Positions 1 through 6,957 of a stretch of 9,375 bases of DNA are shown piece by piece (positions within the stretch are counted from its first letter, which is position 1; each line of letters starts with the position of its first letter). The position numbers and the translations under genes were made by a program. The DNA lies in assembly GCA_013288465.1 (NCBI GenBank), contig JABDBT010000093.1, positions 1-9,375 on the forward strand. Direction: 5' to 3'. The stretch comes from Bacteroidota bacterium. Its GTDB lineage: Bacteria > Bacteroidota > Bacteroidia > Sphingobacteriales > Sphingobacteriaceae. The notes beneath the pieces are model-generated. The model saw only the letters and a program-made list of their open reading frames with translations. It made no database searches and was not told the origin of the DNA.

Positions 1-28
1 AATTTAAACTTTAGCTAAAACCGTATTA

Positions 29-1807
29 ATGAAACATTTATTTATTGTCCTGCTGTTAACACCCCTTATTTTCGTAAAAGCCAACGCTCAGGAAACAGAG
101 CGATGGGATAAGGAAGTATCGGCTGCGCCAAACGCAAACCAGCAATGGTTTAAAGATGCCAAATTTGGTATGTTTATTCACTGGGGCCTGTTTGCCGAGG
201 CCGGTGGCGTATGGCAGGGCAAAAATTACTACGGCATTTCTGAGTGGATGATGAACCGCGGCAAAATACCGGCGGCAGATTACGCCGCGCTTGCTAAAAA
301 ATTCAATCCAACTAAATTTAATGCAAAGGAATGGGCCCGGGTGGCCAAAGATGCCGGAATGAAATACATGGTGATAACTGCCAAACATCATGAAGGCTTT
401 GCCTTGTTTGATTCAAAAGTGTCTGATTTTAATATTGTTAAAGCTACGCCTTATCACCAGGACCCCATGAAACCGCTGGCCCAAGCCGTACGCGATGCAG
501 GGTTACATTTTGGTTTTTATTATTCGCAGTTTTTAGATTGGCACGAACCTAATGGCGGTGGCAATAAATGGGATTTTGATGAAGCTAAAAAAAATTTCCA
601 GGAATATTACCATACCAAATCTATTCCGCAAATAAAAGAGTTGCTGAGCAATTACGGCCCGCTGGGGTTAATTTGGTTTGATATGCCCGGCGGTTTGAGC
701 AAGGAGGAAACGCAAAAACTGATCAATGATGTGCGGAAGATACAGCCGGGGTGCCTTATCAGCAGCCGGGTAGGTAACGGCCTGGGCGATTTTAAAGATT
801 ACGGCGATGGCGAAATACCGGCTACAGTATCAACCACCGGGGCATGGGAGGCATTATTTACCCATAACGATTCATGGGGCTATAGTAAATTTGATTACAA
901 CTTTAAAACCCCAAAAGAGATTGTCCGCCTGTTAACCACCGTATCATCTAAAGGTGGAAACCTGATACTTAATGTTGGCCCCGACAGCAGCGGGCAAATG
1001 CCTGAATATTCGATTAAATATTTGAGGCAGGTAGGCAAATGGCTCAAAGTAAACGGTGAGGCTATTTATGGTACTACGGCGGGTTTTATTAACCCACAGC
1101 CATGGGGACTCACAACCGCTAAACCACATAAGCTTTACCTGCACGTTTTTGAACGCCCCAACAACGGGCTAATATTTATACCGGGTCTGTACCAAATAAA
1201 GAAAGCATACCTGCTGGCTAATAAGCAACCGCTTGTTTTTGTTAAAACCGATGGCGGCACCAACATTAAACTACCCTATTTAACCGATACGTACAATACG
1301 GTAATAGCTGTTGACCTACCGGGCAAACCAATGCAGTTTAACCCCGATGCGCCAGTAACGGTATCAAACCAATATGCCGCCAACGCGCTTGATGCGATAA
1401 ATGCACATCCGTCAGGGAAAACACAGATCAAGAGCATTACTTACAGTCATTATTTTGGCGATTGGAAACATACTCCCTGCCTTATAAATATGGCTACGCC
1501 CGAGGATGGCGCCTTGTTTAATACCAGTATCACTACGCCAGGCGATTATAAGATAACGTTAGAATACGCCTGTACACCGGCGCAGGCCAGGCAGGAGGGC
1601 GTTATGAACTTGAACGGGAAAGACTACCAGTTTGAAACCCTCCCAACGTCCGACTATGAAAGCCATAAACCTTTGCTTTTTATTAAACAAACCATTGCCA
1701 TAACTACCATTACAAAACCCGGCCTGTACCGGTTAAGCGTACATCCGTTGCATAGCGGAACAGAATTGTTTAAACTAAAAACTGTTTGGCTCGAGCCTGT
1801 AAATTAA
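29..1807 (+). CDS. Secreted GH29-family alpha-L-fucosidase
   Basis: Predicted 592-residue exported glycoside hydrolase that removes alpha-L-fucose from glycans by a retaining mechanism. Residues 1-20 form a signal peptide (hydrophobic core FIVLLL, ending ANA before QET), so it should act in the periplasm or at the outer surface. The GH29 barrel spans about 38-348: KFGMFIHWG at 45-53, KHHEGF at 119-124, and LIWFD at 214-218, where D218 fits the family's catalytic nucleophile. HNDSWGY is at 279-285, and GGNLILNVGP at 309-318 is a strong GH29 signature. The acid/base glutamate is not certain; E262 (GDGEIP) and E274 (GAWEAL) are candidates. Residues ~350-592 are beta-rich and probably form two accessory sandwich domains, the last (~465-592) resembling a carbohydrate-binding module. 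The length is normal to slightly long for a family member with accessory domains. It is followed after 21 bp by the beta-helix gene, so co-transcription is likely. Linkage specificity cannot be read from the sequence. Confidence 0.92.
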   Translation: MKHLFIVLLLTPLIFVKANAQETERWDKEVSAAPNANQQWFKDAKFGMFIHWGLFAEAGGVWQGKNYYGISEWMMNRGKIPAADYAALAKKFNPTKFNAKEWARVAKDAGMKYMVITAKHHEGFALFDSKVSDFNIVKATPYHQDPMKPLAQAVRDAGLHFGFYYSQFLDWHEPNGGGNKWDFDEAKKNFQEYYHTKSIPQIKELLSNYGPLGLIWFDMPGGLSKEETQKLINDVRKIQPGCLISSRVGNGLGDFKDYGDGEIPATVSTTGAWEALFTHNDSWGYSKFDYNFKTPKEIVRLLTTVSSKGGNLILNVGPDSSGQMPEYSIKYLRQVGKWLKVNGEAIYGTTAGFINPQPWGLTTAKPHKLYLHVFERPNNGLIFIPGLYQIKKAYLLANKQPLVFVKTDGGTNIKLPYLTDTYNTVIAVDLPGKPMQFNPDAPVTVSNQYAANALDAINAHPSGKTQIKSITYSHYFGDWKHTPCLINMATPEDGALFNTSITTPGDYKITLEYACTPAQARQEGVMNLNGKDYQFETLPTSDYESHKPLLFIKQTIAITTITKPGLYRLSVHPLHSGTELFKLKTVWLEPVN

Positions 1808-1828
1808 AATACCTGACCAATACGAACA

Positions 1829-3355
1829 ATGAAACTTAATCTTCTTAAAAGCGCCCTAATACTTTCAATAGCTGCTTTAACAGCATTGGCCTTTACTACT
1901 TTTACTGATGGGTGGCAATCAAAGCTGGTAACCCTAAACCCCGATGGCTCTTTAACTTACCACCCCGATGAACAGGGGAATATCCTGCCTGATTTTAGCC
2001 GGGTTGGCTATCATGAAGGCGACAAACCTATATCCGATATACCCGTAGTTAAAACCGTTACCGCACCGGCAGATGGCAACGGGCAGCAGCTTATACAGGA
2101 TGCCATTAACGAGGTATCAAAACTAACGCCCGATGCTAATGGCTACCGCGGCACTATCCTGTTAAAAAAGGGTATTTATAAAGTGGCGGATAGTTTACGT
2201 ATCGGTGCAGGCGGCATTGTTCTTAAAGGCGAAGGATCGGGCAAAGATGGTACGGTTATTATCGCCTCGGGCGCGGGCCAGCGTACTTTACTGAATATTG
2301 CAGGTACAGGCTCGATAAAGGAAATAGGCGGAACAAGGGTTAAAATTACTGATGATTTTGTGCCGGTGGGCACCAAGTCATTCAATGTACAATCGGCTGC
2401 CGGGTATAAGGTTGGCGACCGTATTATTTTATATCGTCCAAGTCCTGAAAATTGGATACATGACCTTAAAATGGACCAGATAGTAGCGCGGCCCGGCACC
2501 AAACAATGGAAGGCCGGCGAATATGACATGCATTACGAGCGCCTGATCACCAAAATTGAGGGCAACAAGGTTTATATAGATAACCCGGTTGTAATGCAAA
2601 TGGAAACAAAATATGGCGGCGGGGCCATTTACAAATACACCTTTAACGGGCGTATCAGCGAGGTTGGTGTGGAAGATATCGCTTTTGAATCGGAGTACGC
2701 CAATGCCACCGACGAGAACCACGGATGGATAGCCATTGCTATTAGAAACACCGAGAACGGGTGGGTGCGTAACGTATCGTCAAAGTATTTTGGTTATGCC
2801 TGTGTAAGCACCGAAAGCGGATCGCGCAATATTACGGTTACTGATTGTAAATGCACCGATGCCAAATCTGTTATTACCGGCGGCAGGCGATATTCGTTTA
2901 ATAATACCGGCCAGCTTAACTTATTTATGAACTGCCATGCCCAGGACGGGCGGCATGATAACGTTACCGGCGCAAGGGTTTGCGGCCCAAATGTTTTTTA
3001 TAACAATACTGCTACTAATACCCATGCCGACGCGGGGCCGCATCATAGATGGGCAACCGGAACCCTGTATGATAATTATGTTAGCGATGGCGAACTTAAT
3101 GTGCAGGACAGGGGCAATATGGGCAGCGGCCATGGCTGGAGCGGTGTAACGCAGGTTGTATGGAACTGTACCGTATCAAAAGCGGCGGTGCAGGCCCCGT
3201 GGGTTAGCGGACAAAATTATTGCATTGGGTTGCATGGCAGTAAAGACGCCGGTCATTTTAAAGACCGTAATGATGGGTATTGGGAAGGCCAGAATAAAAA
3301 AGGGCTCGAACCGGCATCCCTGTATATGGCGCAGTTTAAGGCAAGGCATTTGTAA
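1829..3355 (+). CDS. Secreted right-handed beta-helix protein, putative polysaccharide lyase or hydrolase
   Basis: A 508-residue exported protein. An N-terminal signal peptide (hydrophobic LILSIAALTALAF, about residues 9-22) precedes a pectate-lyase-like fold. Residues ~82-160 carry the entry pattern of parallel beta-helix enzymes: a DGN segment, LIQDAINEV, GTILLKKGIYKV, and GGIVLKGEGSGKDGTVII. Further coils run to ~470, with recurring N-rich turns (GWVRNVSSKY, NITVTDCK, NVFYNNTATN). A basic and aromatic stretch, GPHHRWATG (403-411), together with GHGW (434-437), is the most likely active-site region. The C-terminus ends in a PASLYMAQFKARHL tail of a type I associate with secreted beta-helix lyase-like proteins. 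I cannot assign a CAZy family; polysaccharide lyase, GH28-like or GH141-like activities are all possible. Co-location with the fucosidase suggests a shared fucosylated substrate such as a pectic, xyloglucan or algal glycan, but this is inference. Confidence 0.8.
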   Translation: MKLNLLKSALILSIAALTALAFTTFTDGWQSKLVTLNPDGSLTYHPDEQGNILPDFSRVGYHEGDKPISDIPVVKTVTAPADGNGQQLIQDAINEVSKLTPDANGYRGTILLKKGIYKVADSLRIGAGGIVLKGEGSGKDGTVIIASGAGQRTLLNIAGTGSIKEIGGTRVKITDDFVPVGTKSFNVQSAAGYKVGDRIILYRPSPENWIHDLKMDQIVARPGTKQWKAGEYDMHYERLITKIEGNKVYIDNPVVMQMETKYGGGAIYKYTFNGRISEVGVEDIAFESEYANATDENHGWIAIAIRNTENGWVRNVSSKYFGYACVSTESGSRNITVTDCKCTDAKSVITGGRRYSFNNTGQLNLFMNCHAQDGRHDNVTGARVCGPNVFYNNTATNTHADAGPHHRWATGTLYDNYVSDGELNVQDRGNMGSGHGWSGVTQVVWNCTVSKAAVQAPWVSGQNYCIGLHGSKDAGHFKDRNDGYWEGQNKKGLEPASLYMAQFKARHL

Positions 3356-3390
3356 AGGAACCAGGGCAAACACATTAAATAATTTGACGT

Positions 3391-3552
3391 TACCCTCTTT
3401 ACGCGCAGTGAAGAGAGGGTGGTCAAGCGATTTAGCGATGACCGGGTGAGTCATCGCCGAGTGGCATTTGCCCCAATGCATTGTCGGCGATTACTCACCC
3501 CGACTACGCTACGCTGGTCGGCCCTCTCCACTTCGTGCAAAGAGGGCTGGGA
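3391..3552. repeat. Long imperfect inverted repeat (REP/BIME- or MITE-like intergenic element)
   Basis: About 160 bp of near-palindromic DNA fills the gap between two convergent genes. The outer arms CCCTCTTT (3393-3400) and AAAGAGGG (3539-3546) pair perfectly. The inner arms GGTGAGTCATCGCCGA (3445-3460) and TCGGCGATTACTCACC (3484-3499) pair at 15 of 16 positions. The middle parts pair with small indels (AGTGAAGAGAGGG against CCCTCTCCACT). The apex holds a perfect 10-bp palindrome, CAATGCATTG (3474-3483). Each arm also has its own small hairpins, such as CCCTCT/AGAGGG at 3393-3419 and GGTCA/TGACC at 3421-3443. No T-tract follows the stems, so it is not a classical terminator, although it could stop or stabilise both converging transcripts. 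No clear target-site duplication is visible. Copy number elsewhere in the genome would settle whether it is a dispersed element. Confidence 0.75.
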
Positions 3553-3574
3553 AAGGTTTTATATTTTAATGCAT

Positions 3575-4696
3575 TTACCCAGGCTTTTGTGAGATATATT
3601 TTATAATAAGCCCGGCGGTTTTGGCTGATGCGCCGGGTTTACCCATACGCTCATCCAGCTTATTATAATTATCAAGCATATTTTGGCGGTAGGTTTTGTC
3701 ATCCAATATCAGTGCAAGTTCGTCAGCTATGGTTTGCGGGTTGCAATCCTGTTGTATCAACTCTTTAATTACCGGCGCATCCATAATTAAGTTTACCAGG
3801 CCGATATATTTTATCTTGATCACCGCGCGCGCTATGCCAACAGATACCGTATTGCCTTTATAAACCAGCACCTGGGGAACATCAAATAATGCGGTTTCTA
3901 AAATTGCCGTTCCGGATGCAACCACAGCCGCATGGGCGTTGTTTAACAGATCATAAGTAGCACCGAATATTACCGGAATATTTTTATCTCCTAAAAACTG
4001 CTCATAAAATTCCGCTTTAAACGTTGGCGCGCCGGCAATAACAAACTGGTAATCAGGAAATCTGTCGGCAATATCAACCATATCGGGCAGTAAATAATTA
4101 AGCTCCTGTTTGCGGCTGCCTGGTAAAAGGGCAATGATCTTCTTGTTTGGGTCAAGCTTGTTATTTTCAAAAAAGTTACCATCAGGTTTAAAAGCGGCAA
4201 TGGCATCGAGCAGAGGATTGCCAACATAGTCGACCTCCATGCCCCATTTTTTATAAAAATTAACCTCAAAAGGTAAAATGCAGAACAAGTGGTCAACTAT
4301 TTTTTTGATCTTTAATACCCGTTTCTGGTTCCAGGCCCATACTTTGGGCGAAATGTAATAGCAGGTTGTTAAATTATTCTTTTTAGCAAAATCAGCTATT
4401 TTAAGGTTAAAGCCGGGAAAATCGATCAGTATTAAAACATCCGGTTGCCAGGTAATGATATCGGCCTTACAAAAAGCAAGGTTTTTTAGTATGGTGGTTA
4501 GGTTAACCACCACTTCTACAAAACCCATAAAGGCCATTTCGGCGTAGTGTTTTGCAAGCGTACCGCCCTCGGCCAGCATAAGGTCGCCGCCAAAAAAACG
4601 GAATTGAGCATTAGGGTCCTGCGCTTTTAGGGCTTTCATTAAATTAGCCCCGTGCAGATCGCCCGAAGCCTCGCCGGCAACCAGGTAATATTTCAT
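3575..4696 (-). CDS. lpxB: Lipid-A-disaccharide synthase (GT19)
   Basis: A 373-residue cytoplasmic, membrane-associated glycosyltransferase of the Raetz pathway. It joins UDP-2,3-diacylglucosamine and lipid X to form the tetraacyl disaccharide precursor of lipid A. Recognition rests on the N-terminal GEASGD (8-13), MGFVEVV (57-63), LILIDFPGFN (88-97, with the family's conserved catalytic Asp as D92), YYISPKVWAWNQKR (113-126), LPFEVNFY (141-148), DYVGNPLLD (156-164), LPGSRKQE (191-198) and SGTAILETAL (261-270). The length matches the family. The start is well supported because its ATG overlaps the TGA of the upstream membrane-protein gene in an ATGA junction, suggesting translational coupling. 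Transcription probably begins at the promoter upstream of that small gene. The gene ends 22 bp from the long inverted repeat. Confidence 0.96.
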   Translation of the reverse strand: MKYYLVAGEASGDLHGANLMKALKAQDPNAQFRFFGGDLMLAEGGTLAKHYAEMAFMGFVEVVVNLTTILKNLAFCKADIITWQPDVLILIDFPGFNLKIADFAKKNNLTTCYYISPKVWAWNQKRVLKIKKIVDHLFCILPFEVNFYKKWGMEVDYVGNPLLDAIAAFKPDGNFFENNKLDPNKKIIALLPGSRKQELNYLLPDMVDIADRFPDYQFVIAGAPTFKAEFYEQFLGDKNIPVIFGATYDLLNNAHAAVVASGTAILETALFDVPQVLVYKGNTVSVGIARAVIKIKYIGLVNLIMDAPVIKELIQQDCNPQTIADELALILDDKTYRQNMLDNYNKLDERMGKPGASAKTAGLIIKYISQKPG

Positions 4697-4959
4697 CTAA
4701 GATGGCTTTGGAATAAAAACACAAGCAACATGCTTACAAATGTACCTAATATCATACCCGCGCCGGTTTGATCGGCACCTTTTTTAAAAAGGTATTTGAT
4801 AATAAAAAGATTTAAAGCAAGGGCAACCAGGTAAGGGATGATAGGCTTATCCATTATAATTACGCGGTTCTTTAGCACGTATCCAAAAAGGGACCAGGTT
4901 AAACCCGGCAATATCAACCCGGCAGCAATACCAATAAACAAATTGTTTTTTTGAAGCAT
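4693..4959 (-). CDS. Small integral membrane protein encoded upstream of lpxB
   Basis: An 88-residue hydrophobic protein of unknown function. Three likely membrane segments are visible: about 8-28 (IGIAAGLILPGLTWSLFGYV), 40-58 (IPYLVALALNLFIIKYL) and 67-84 (AGMILGTFVSMLLVFLF). They are separated by short charged loops (KNR, KKGADQ). The stop codon overlaps the lpxB start in ATGA, so the two genes are almost certainly co-transcribed and translationally coupled, and a role connected with the envelope or lipid A is plausible. A good Bacteroidota promoter match lies directly upstream. I do not recognise a named family; the three-helix layout is the only structural clue. It is a real gene rather than a shadow, judging from the tight operon junction, sensible membrane topology and the promoter. 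Confidence 0.82.
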   Translation of the reverse strand: MLQKNNLFIGIAAGLILPGLTWSLFGYVLKNRVIIMDKPIIPYLVALALNLFIIKYLFKKGADQTGAGMILGTFVSMLLVFLFQSHLR

Positions 4960-4964
4960 AAGGT

Positions 4965-4996
4965 CAAAAGTAATGGTGTGTACGGATATATTACAA
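4965..4996 (-). promoter_or_regulatory. Bacteroidota-type promoter for the membrane protein-lpxB operon
   Basis: On the minus strand a -33 element TTG (4996-4994) is followed after 21 nt by a perfect -7 element TACTTTTG (4972-4965), fitting the Bacteroidota consensus TTG-N17-23-TAnnTTTG. The -7 box ends only 5 nt before the ATG at 4959, so the transcript may be leaderless or have a very short leader. Confidence 0.55.
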
Positions 4997-5016
4997 TTTA
5001 TATGATATATTTAGAA

Positions 5017-5583
5017 ATGAAACAATTCATCCTATCATTTGCCCTCCTTGTTTGCAGTCCGGCTTTATTCGCGCAAAAATATATCCCGGTCATCAAAGCG
5101 GGCACTGTTTTAAATTATAGTGTCACTTTAAAAAACATGGGGCAAAACATTCAGTTAGATCTTACTTTCAACAGCCTTACCGACCCTATAAAAATGCAAT
5201 GGAACGTTCCCGGCTATGGCACAGGCAGTTTTGAGATGCCAATTAAAGCGTTAGAAACCGGTAAAAAGATAGTACTGTCGCCGCCAACACCGGATGGCGT
5301 TACTAAAATGAAGAACGATGAAACTTTGCTGGTGCTTTCAAAAGCACTTTACAATGATGCGGTAAATAATAAAGCATTTGAACTTAATGGATTTCAATTT
5401 GCCGTTATTACCGATACGGCTACCTATAAAATAAACAATAAGGTGACCGATATTTTGCACGCTGTAAGCGCAAATGGGAAAAATGAAATATGGATATTAA
5501 ATAGCCCCGATTACCCGCTTATTTGCCAGGGAAAAGGCGTTACCCGGGGCATCGATTTTTATTTAACCGGTATTAAAGAATAA
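5017..5583 (+). CDS. Exported protein of unknown function
   Basis: A 188-residue protein starting at the ATG at 5017. That start gives a clean signal peptide, MKQFILSFALLVCSPALFAQ, with likely cleavage near residues 19-20. An in-frame TTG further upstream (4951) would add 22 residues before the signal and lies inside the divergent gene, so it is rejected. The mature part is beta-rich with alternating polar and hydrophobic stretches (VLNYSVTLK, IQLDLTFNSL, GFQFAVITDTATYKI, NEIWILNSPDYPLICQG), consistent with a periplasmic beta-sandwich or lipocalin-like protein. I recognise no catalytic motif. The cysteine at 13 is preceded by Val, so it is not a good lipobox. The gene sits on the opposite strand between surE and the lpxB pair. 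Its stop codon directly abuts that of surE, and it has no obvious operon partner. Confidence 0.75.
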   Translation: MKQFILSFALLVCSPALFAQKYIPVIKAGTVLNYSVTLKNMGQNIQLDLTFNSLTDPIKMQWNVPGYGTGSFEMPIKALETGKKIVLSPPTPDGVTKMKNDETLLVLSKALYNDAVNNKAFELNGFQFAVITDTATYKINNKVTDILHAVSANGKNEIWILNSPDYPLICQGKGVTRGIDFYLTGIKE

Positions 5584-6357
5584 TTAGCCTTTAAACTTCC
5601 AGCTATTTAATATAGGTATAACATGGTGCGCAGTCATATCAAACTGTACCGGGACTATGGATACATAGTTATGATCAAGCGCCCATACATCAGTATCCTC
5701 GCCGCCATCATTTGATTGGAATACGCCGGTAAGCCAATAATAAGGTCGCTTATGCGGGTCCATCCTTTCGTCAAACTCTTCGGCCCATTTGGCGTTGGCC
5801 TGGCGACATATTTTTATCCCTTTTATATCAGCACCTGCCGGGAAGTTTACATTTAATAAACTGGCAGGCGGCAGCCCGTTTGCTAAAACCTGTAAGGCTA
5901 TTTCCTTCACATATTTTAAGCAATGGCTAAAATTGGCCTGTAAAGTATAATCATCTAACGAAAAACCAATCGACGGAATGCCTTCAATAGCCCCCTCAAC
6001 CGCTGCCGACATGGTGCCGGAGTATAAGATATTGATAGAGTTATTTAAGCCATGGTTAATGCCCGATACACAAAGATCGGGCTTATTGCCTTTAAAAACT
6101 TTGTTTACCGCAAGCTTTACACAATCAACCGGCGTGCCCGAGCAGCGGTACATTTCTACACCTTCGTAAATATCAACCGCATCCAGGCGCAAAGGCTTGC
6201 CAATGGTAATGGCATGGCCCATACCCGATTGCGGACTATCCGGCGCAACTACTACCACGCGGCCAATTTGCTGCATTACTTCTAACAAAGCTTTAATTCC
6301 GGGAGCGGTGATGCCGTCATCGTTTACAACAAGGATGGTGGGTTTGTGTGTTTTCAT
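5584..6357 (-). CDS. surE: 5'/3'-nucleotidase SurE
   Basis: A 257-residue cytoplasmic, metal-dependent nucleoside monophosphate phosphatase (survival protein E family), which dephosphorylates 5' and 3' nucleotides and may act on short polyphosphate. The signature VNDDG lies at 11-15, with D13 and D14 as metal ligands. APDSPQSGMGHAIT (38-51) supplies the conserved Ser at 44. CSGTPVDCVKLA is at 72-83, and VSGINHGLNNSINILYSGT (97-115) includes the metal-binding Asn at 101. SAAVEGAIEGIPSIGFS and LLNVNFP are also typical. The length matches the family. The gene diverges from the Uma2-family gene across only 26 bp and converges with the exported-protein gene with no intervening base, the two stop codons forming TAATTA. 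It shares a strand with the membrane protein-lpxB pair but is separated from it by that opposite-strand gene. Confidence 0.96.
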   Translation of the reverse strand: MKTHKPTILVVNDDGITAPGIKALLEVMQQIGRVVVVAPDSPQSGMGHAITIGKPLRLDAVDIYEGVEMYRCSGTPVDCVKLAVNKVFKGNKPDLCVSGINHGLNNSINILYSGTMSAAVEGAIEGIPSIGFSLDDYTLQANFSHCLKYVKEIALQVLANGLPPASLLNVNFPAGADIKGIKICRQANAKWAEEFDERMDPHKRPYYWLTGVFQSNDGGEDTDVWALDHNYVSIVPVQFDMTAHHVIPILNSWKFKG

Positions 6358-6362
6358 TGATG

Positions 6363-6370
6363 CAAAATTA
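6363..6370 (-). promoter_or_regulatory. Possible -7 promoter box of surE
   Basis: TAATTTTG on the minus strand (6370-6363) is a perfect match to TAnnTTTG and ends 5 nt before the surE ATG, the same spacing as upstream of the lpxB operon. No TTG is found 17-23 nt further upstream, so the assignment is weak. If real, the box implies a leaderless or nearly leaderless transcript. Confidence 0.35.
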
Positions 6371-6383
6371 GTATATTTAACTT

Positions 6384-6929
6384 ATGCTAGTCGGAGAAAA
6401 ACAAGTAACCTTTGATGAATATATGGCAATGCCCATTGGGGCACCTTATCAATTTATAGATGGCTGCCTTATTGATTGGCCATCAAGGACATTAGATCAT
6501 CAAGTTGCTTTGATGAATATTTGTGTGGCTTTTGCGAATTATAGGGATAAAGAGAAAGATAACGGAGCTTATATAATTGGCCCTACAGAAGTAATCTTTG
6601 ATGATCAAAATTCTTTTCAGCCCGATTTTATTTACATTGCCGAAGATCGGCTGGATATAATAAAAAATTATATCTATGGGCCGCCTGATTTAGTGATTGA
6701 AGTTTTATGGGAAAAGAATGCTTATTATGATCTTCGGCCTAAGATGAATACTTATGAAAAGTATGGAGTAAAGGAGTATATCATTATTGATCCTATAGCT
6801 AAAGATGGCGATGTTTATCTTTTAAAGGATGGAGCCTATTATCTGCACCAAAGGGCTAAGAAAGACGAAGTTTTAAATTCTGTAATATTACCTGGATTGA
6901 ATTTTGACATGAAAGAAATATACAAATAA
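6384..6929 (+). CDS. Uma2 family (DUF820) putative PD-(D/E)XK nuclease
   Basis: A 181-residue cytoplasmic protein. The family signature is clear: an N-terminal TFDEYMAMP segment (9-17), FQPDFIYI (78-85), PDLVIEVL (101-108), then LRPKMNTYEKYGVKEYIIIDP (117-137). In the restriction-endonuclease-like fold, D81, D102, E106 and K120 are plausible active-site residues. The usual SPSTxxxD loop after EVL is replaced by WEKNAYYD. Uma2 proteins are annotated as putative endonucleases, but their cellular role is poorly known. The gene is GC-poor: in four sampled 60-base lines I count 30-35% GC, against 40-55% in sampled lines of surE and acs. This hints at horizontal acquisition. It stands alone between divergent surE and convergent csbD and ends in a rho-independent terminator. 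Confidence 0.85.
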   Translation: MLVGEKQVTFDEYMAMPIGAPYQFIDGCLIDWPSRTLDHQVALMNICVAFANYRDKEKDNGAYIIGPTEVIFDDQNSFQPDFIYIAEDRLDIIKNYIYGPPDLVIEVLWEKNAYYDLRPKMNTYEKYGVKEYIIIDPIAKDGDVYLLKDGAYYLHQRAKKDEVLNSVILPGLNFDMKEIYK

Positions 6930-6954
6930 AAAGGCCCATTTCTGAGCCTTTTTT
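6928..6954. terminator. Bidirectional rho-independent terminator
   Basis: AAAAAGGC (6928-6935) pairs with GCCTTTTT (6946-6953) around a 10-nt loop, and T-runs occur at both 3' ends depending on strand. It directly follows the stop codon of the Uma2-family gene and lies 4 nt beyond the stop of the convergent CsbD gene, so it can serve both. Confidence 0.8.
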
Positions 6955-6957
6955 ATC

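Noticed and set aside
10..19. Palindrome TTTAGCTAAA upstream of the fucosidase
   Set aside because: A 10-bp AT-rich palindrome in 28 visible upstream bases is too weak to call without the sequence to the left.
3393..3419. Hairpin CCCTCT/AGAGGG as a simple rho-independent terminator for the beta-helix gene
   Set aside because: No T-run follows the stem; the hairpin is better explained as part of one arm of the larger inverted repeat.
4951..5016. Upstream TTG start extending the exported protein by 22 residues
   Set aside because: The extension lies within and beside the divergent gene's start and would bury the signal peptide; the ATG at 5017 gives a clean N-terminal signal sequence.
5053..5055. 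Cysteine 13 of the exported protein as a lipoprotein lipobox
   Set aside because: The residues before it (L-L-V) lack the small residue required at -1, and a normal signal peptidase I site (LFA-Q) follows.
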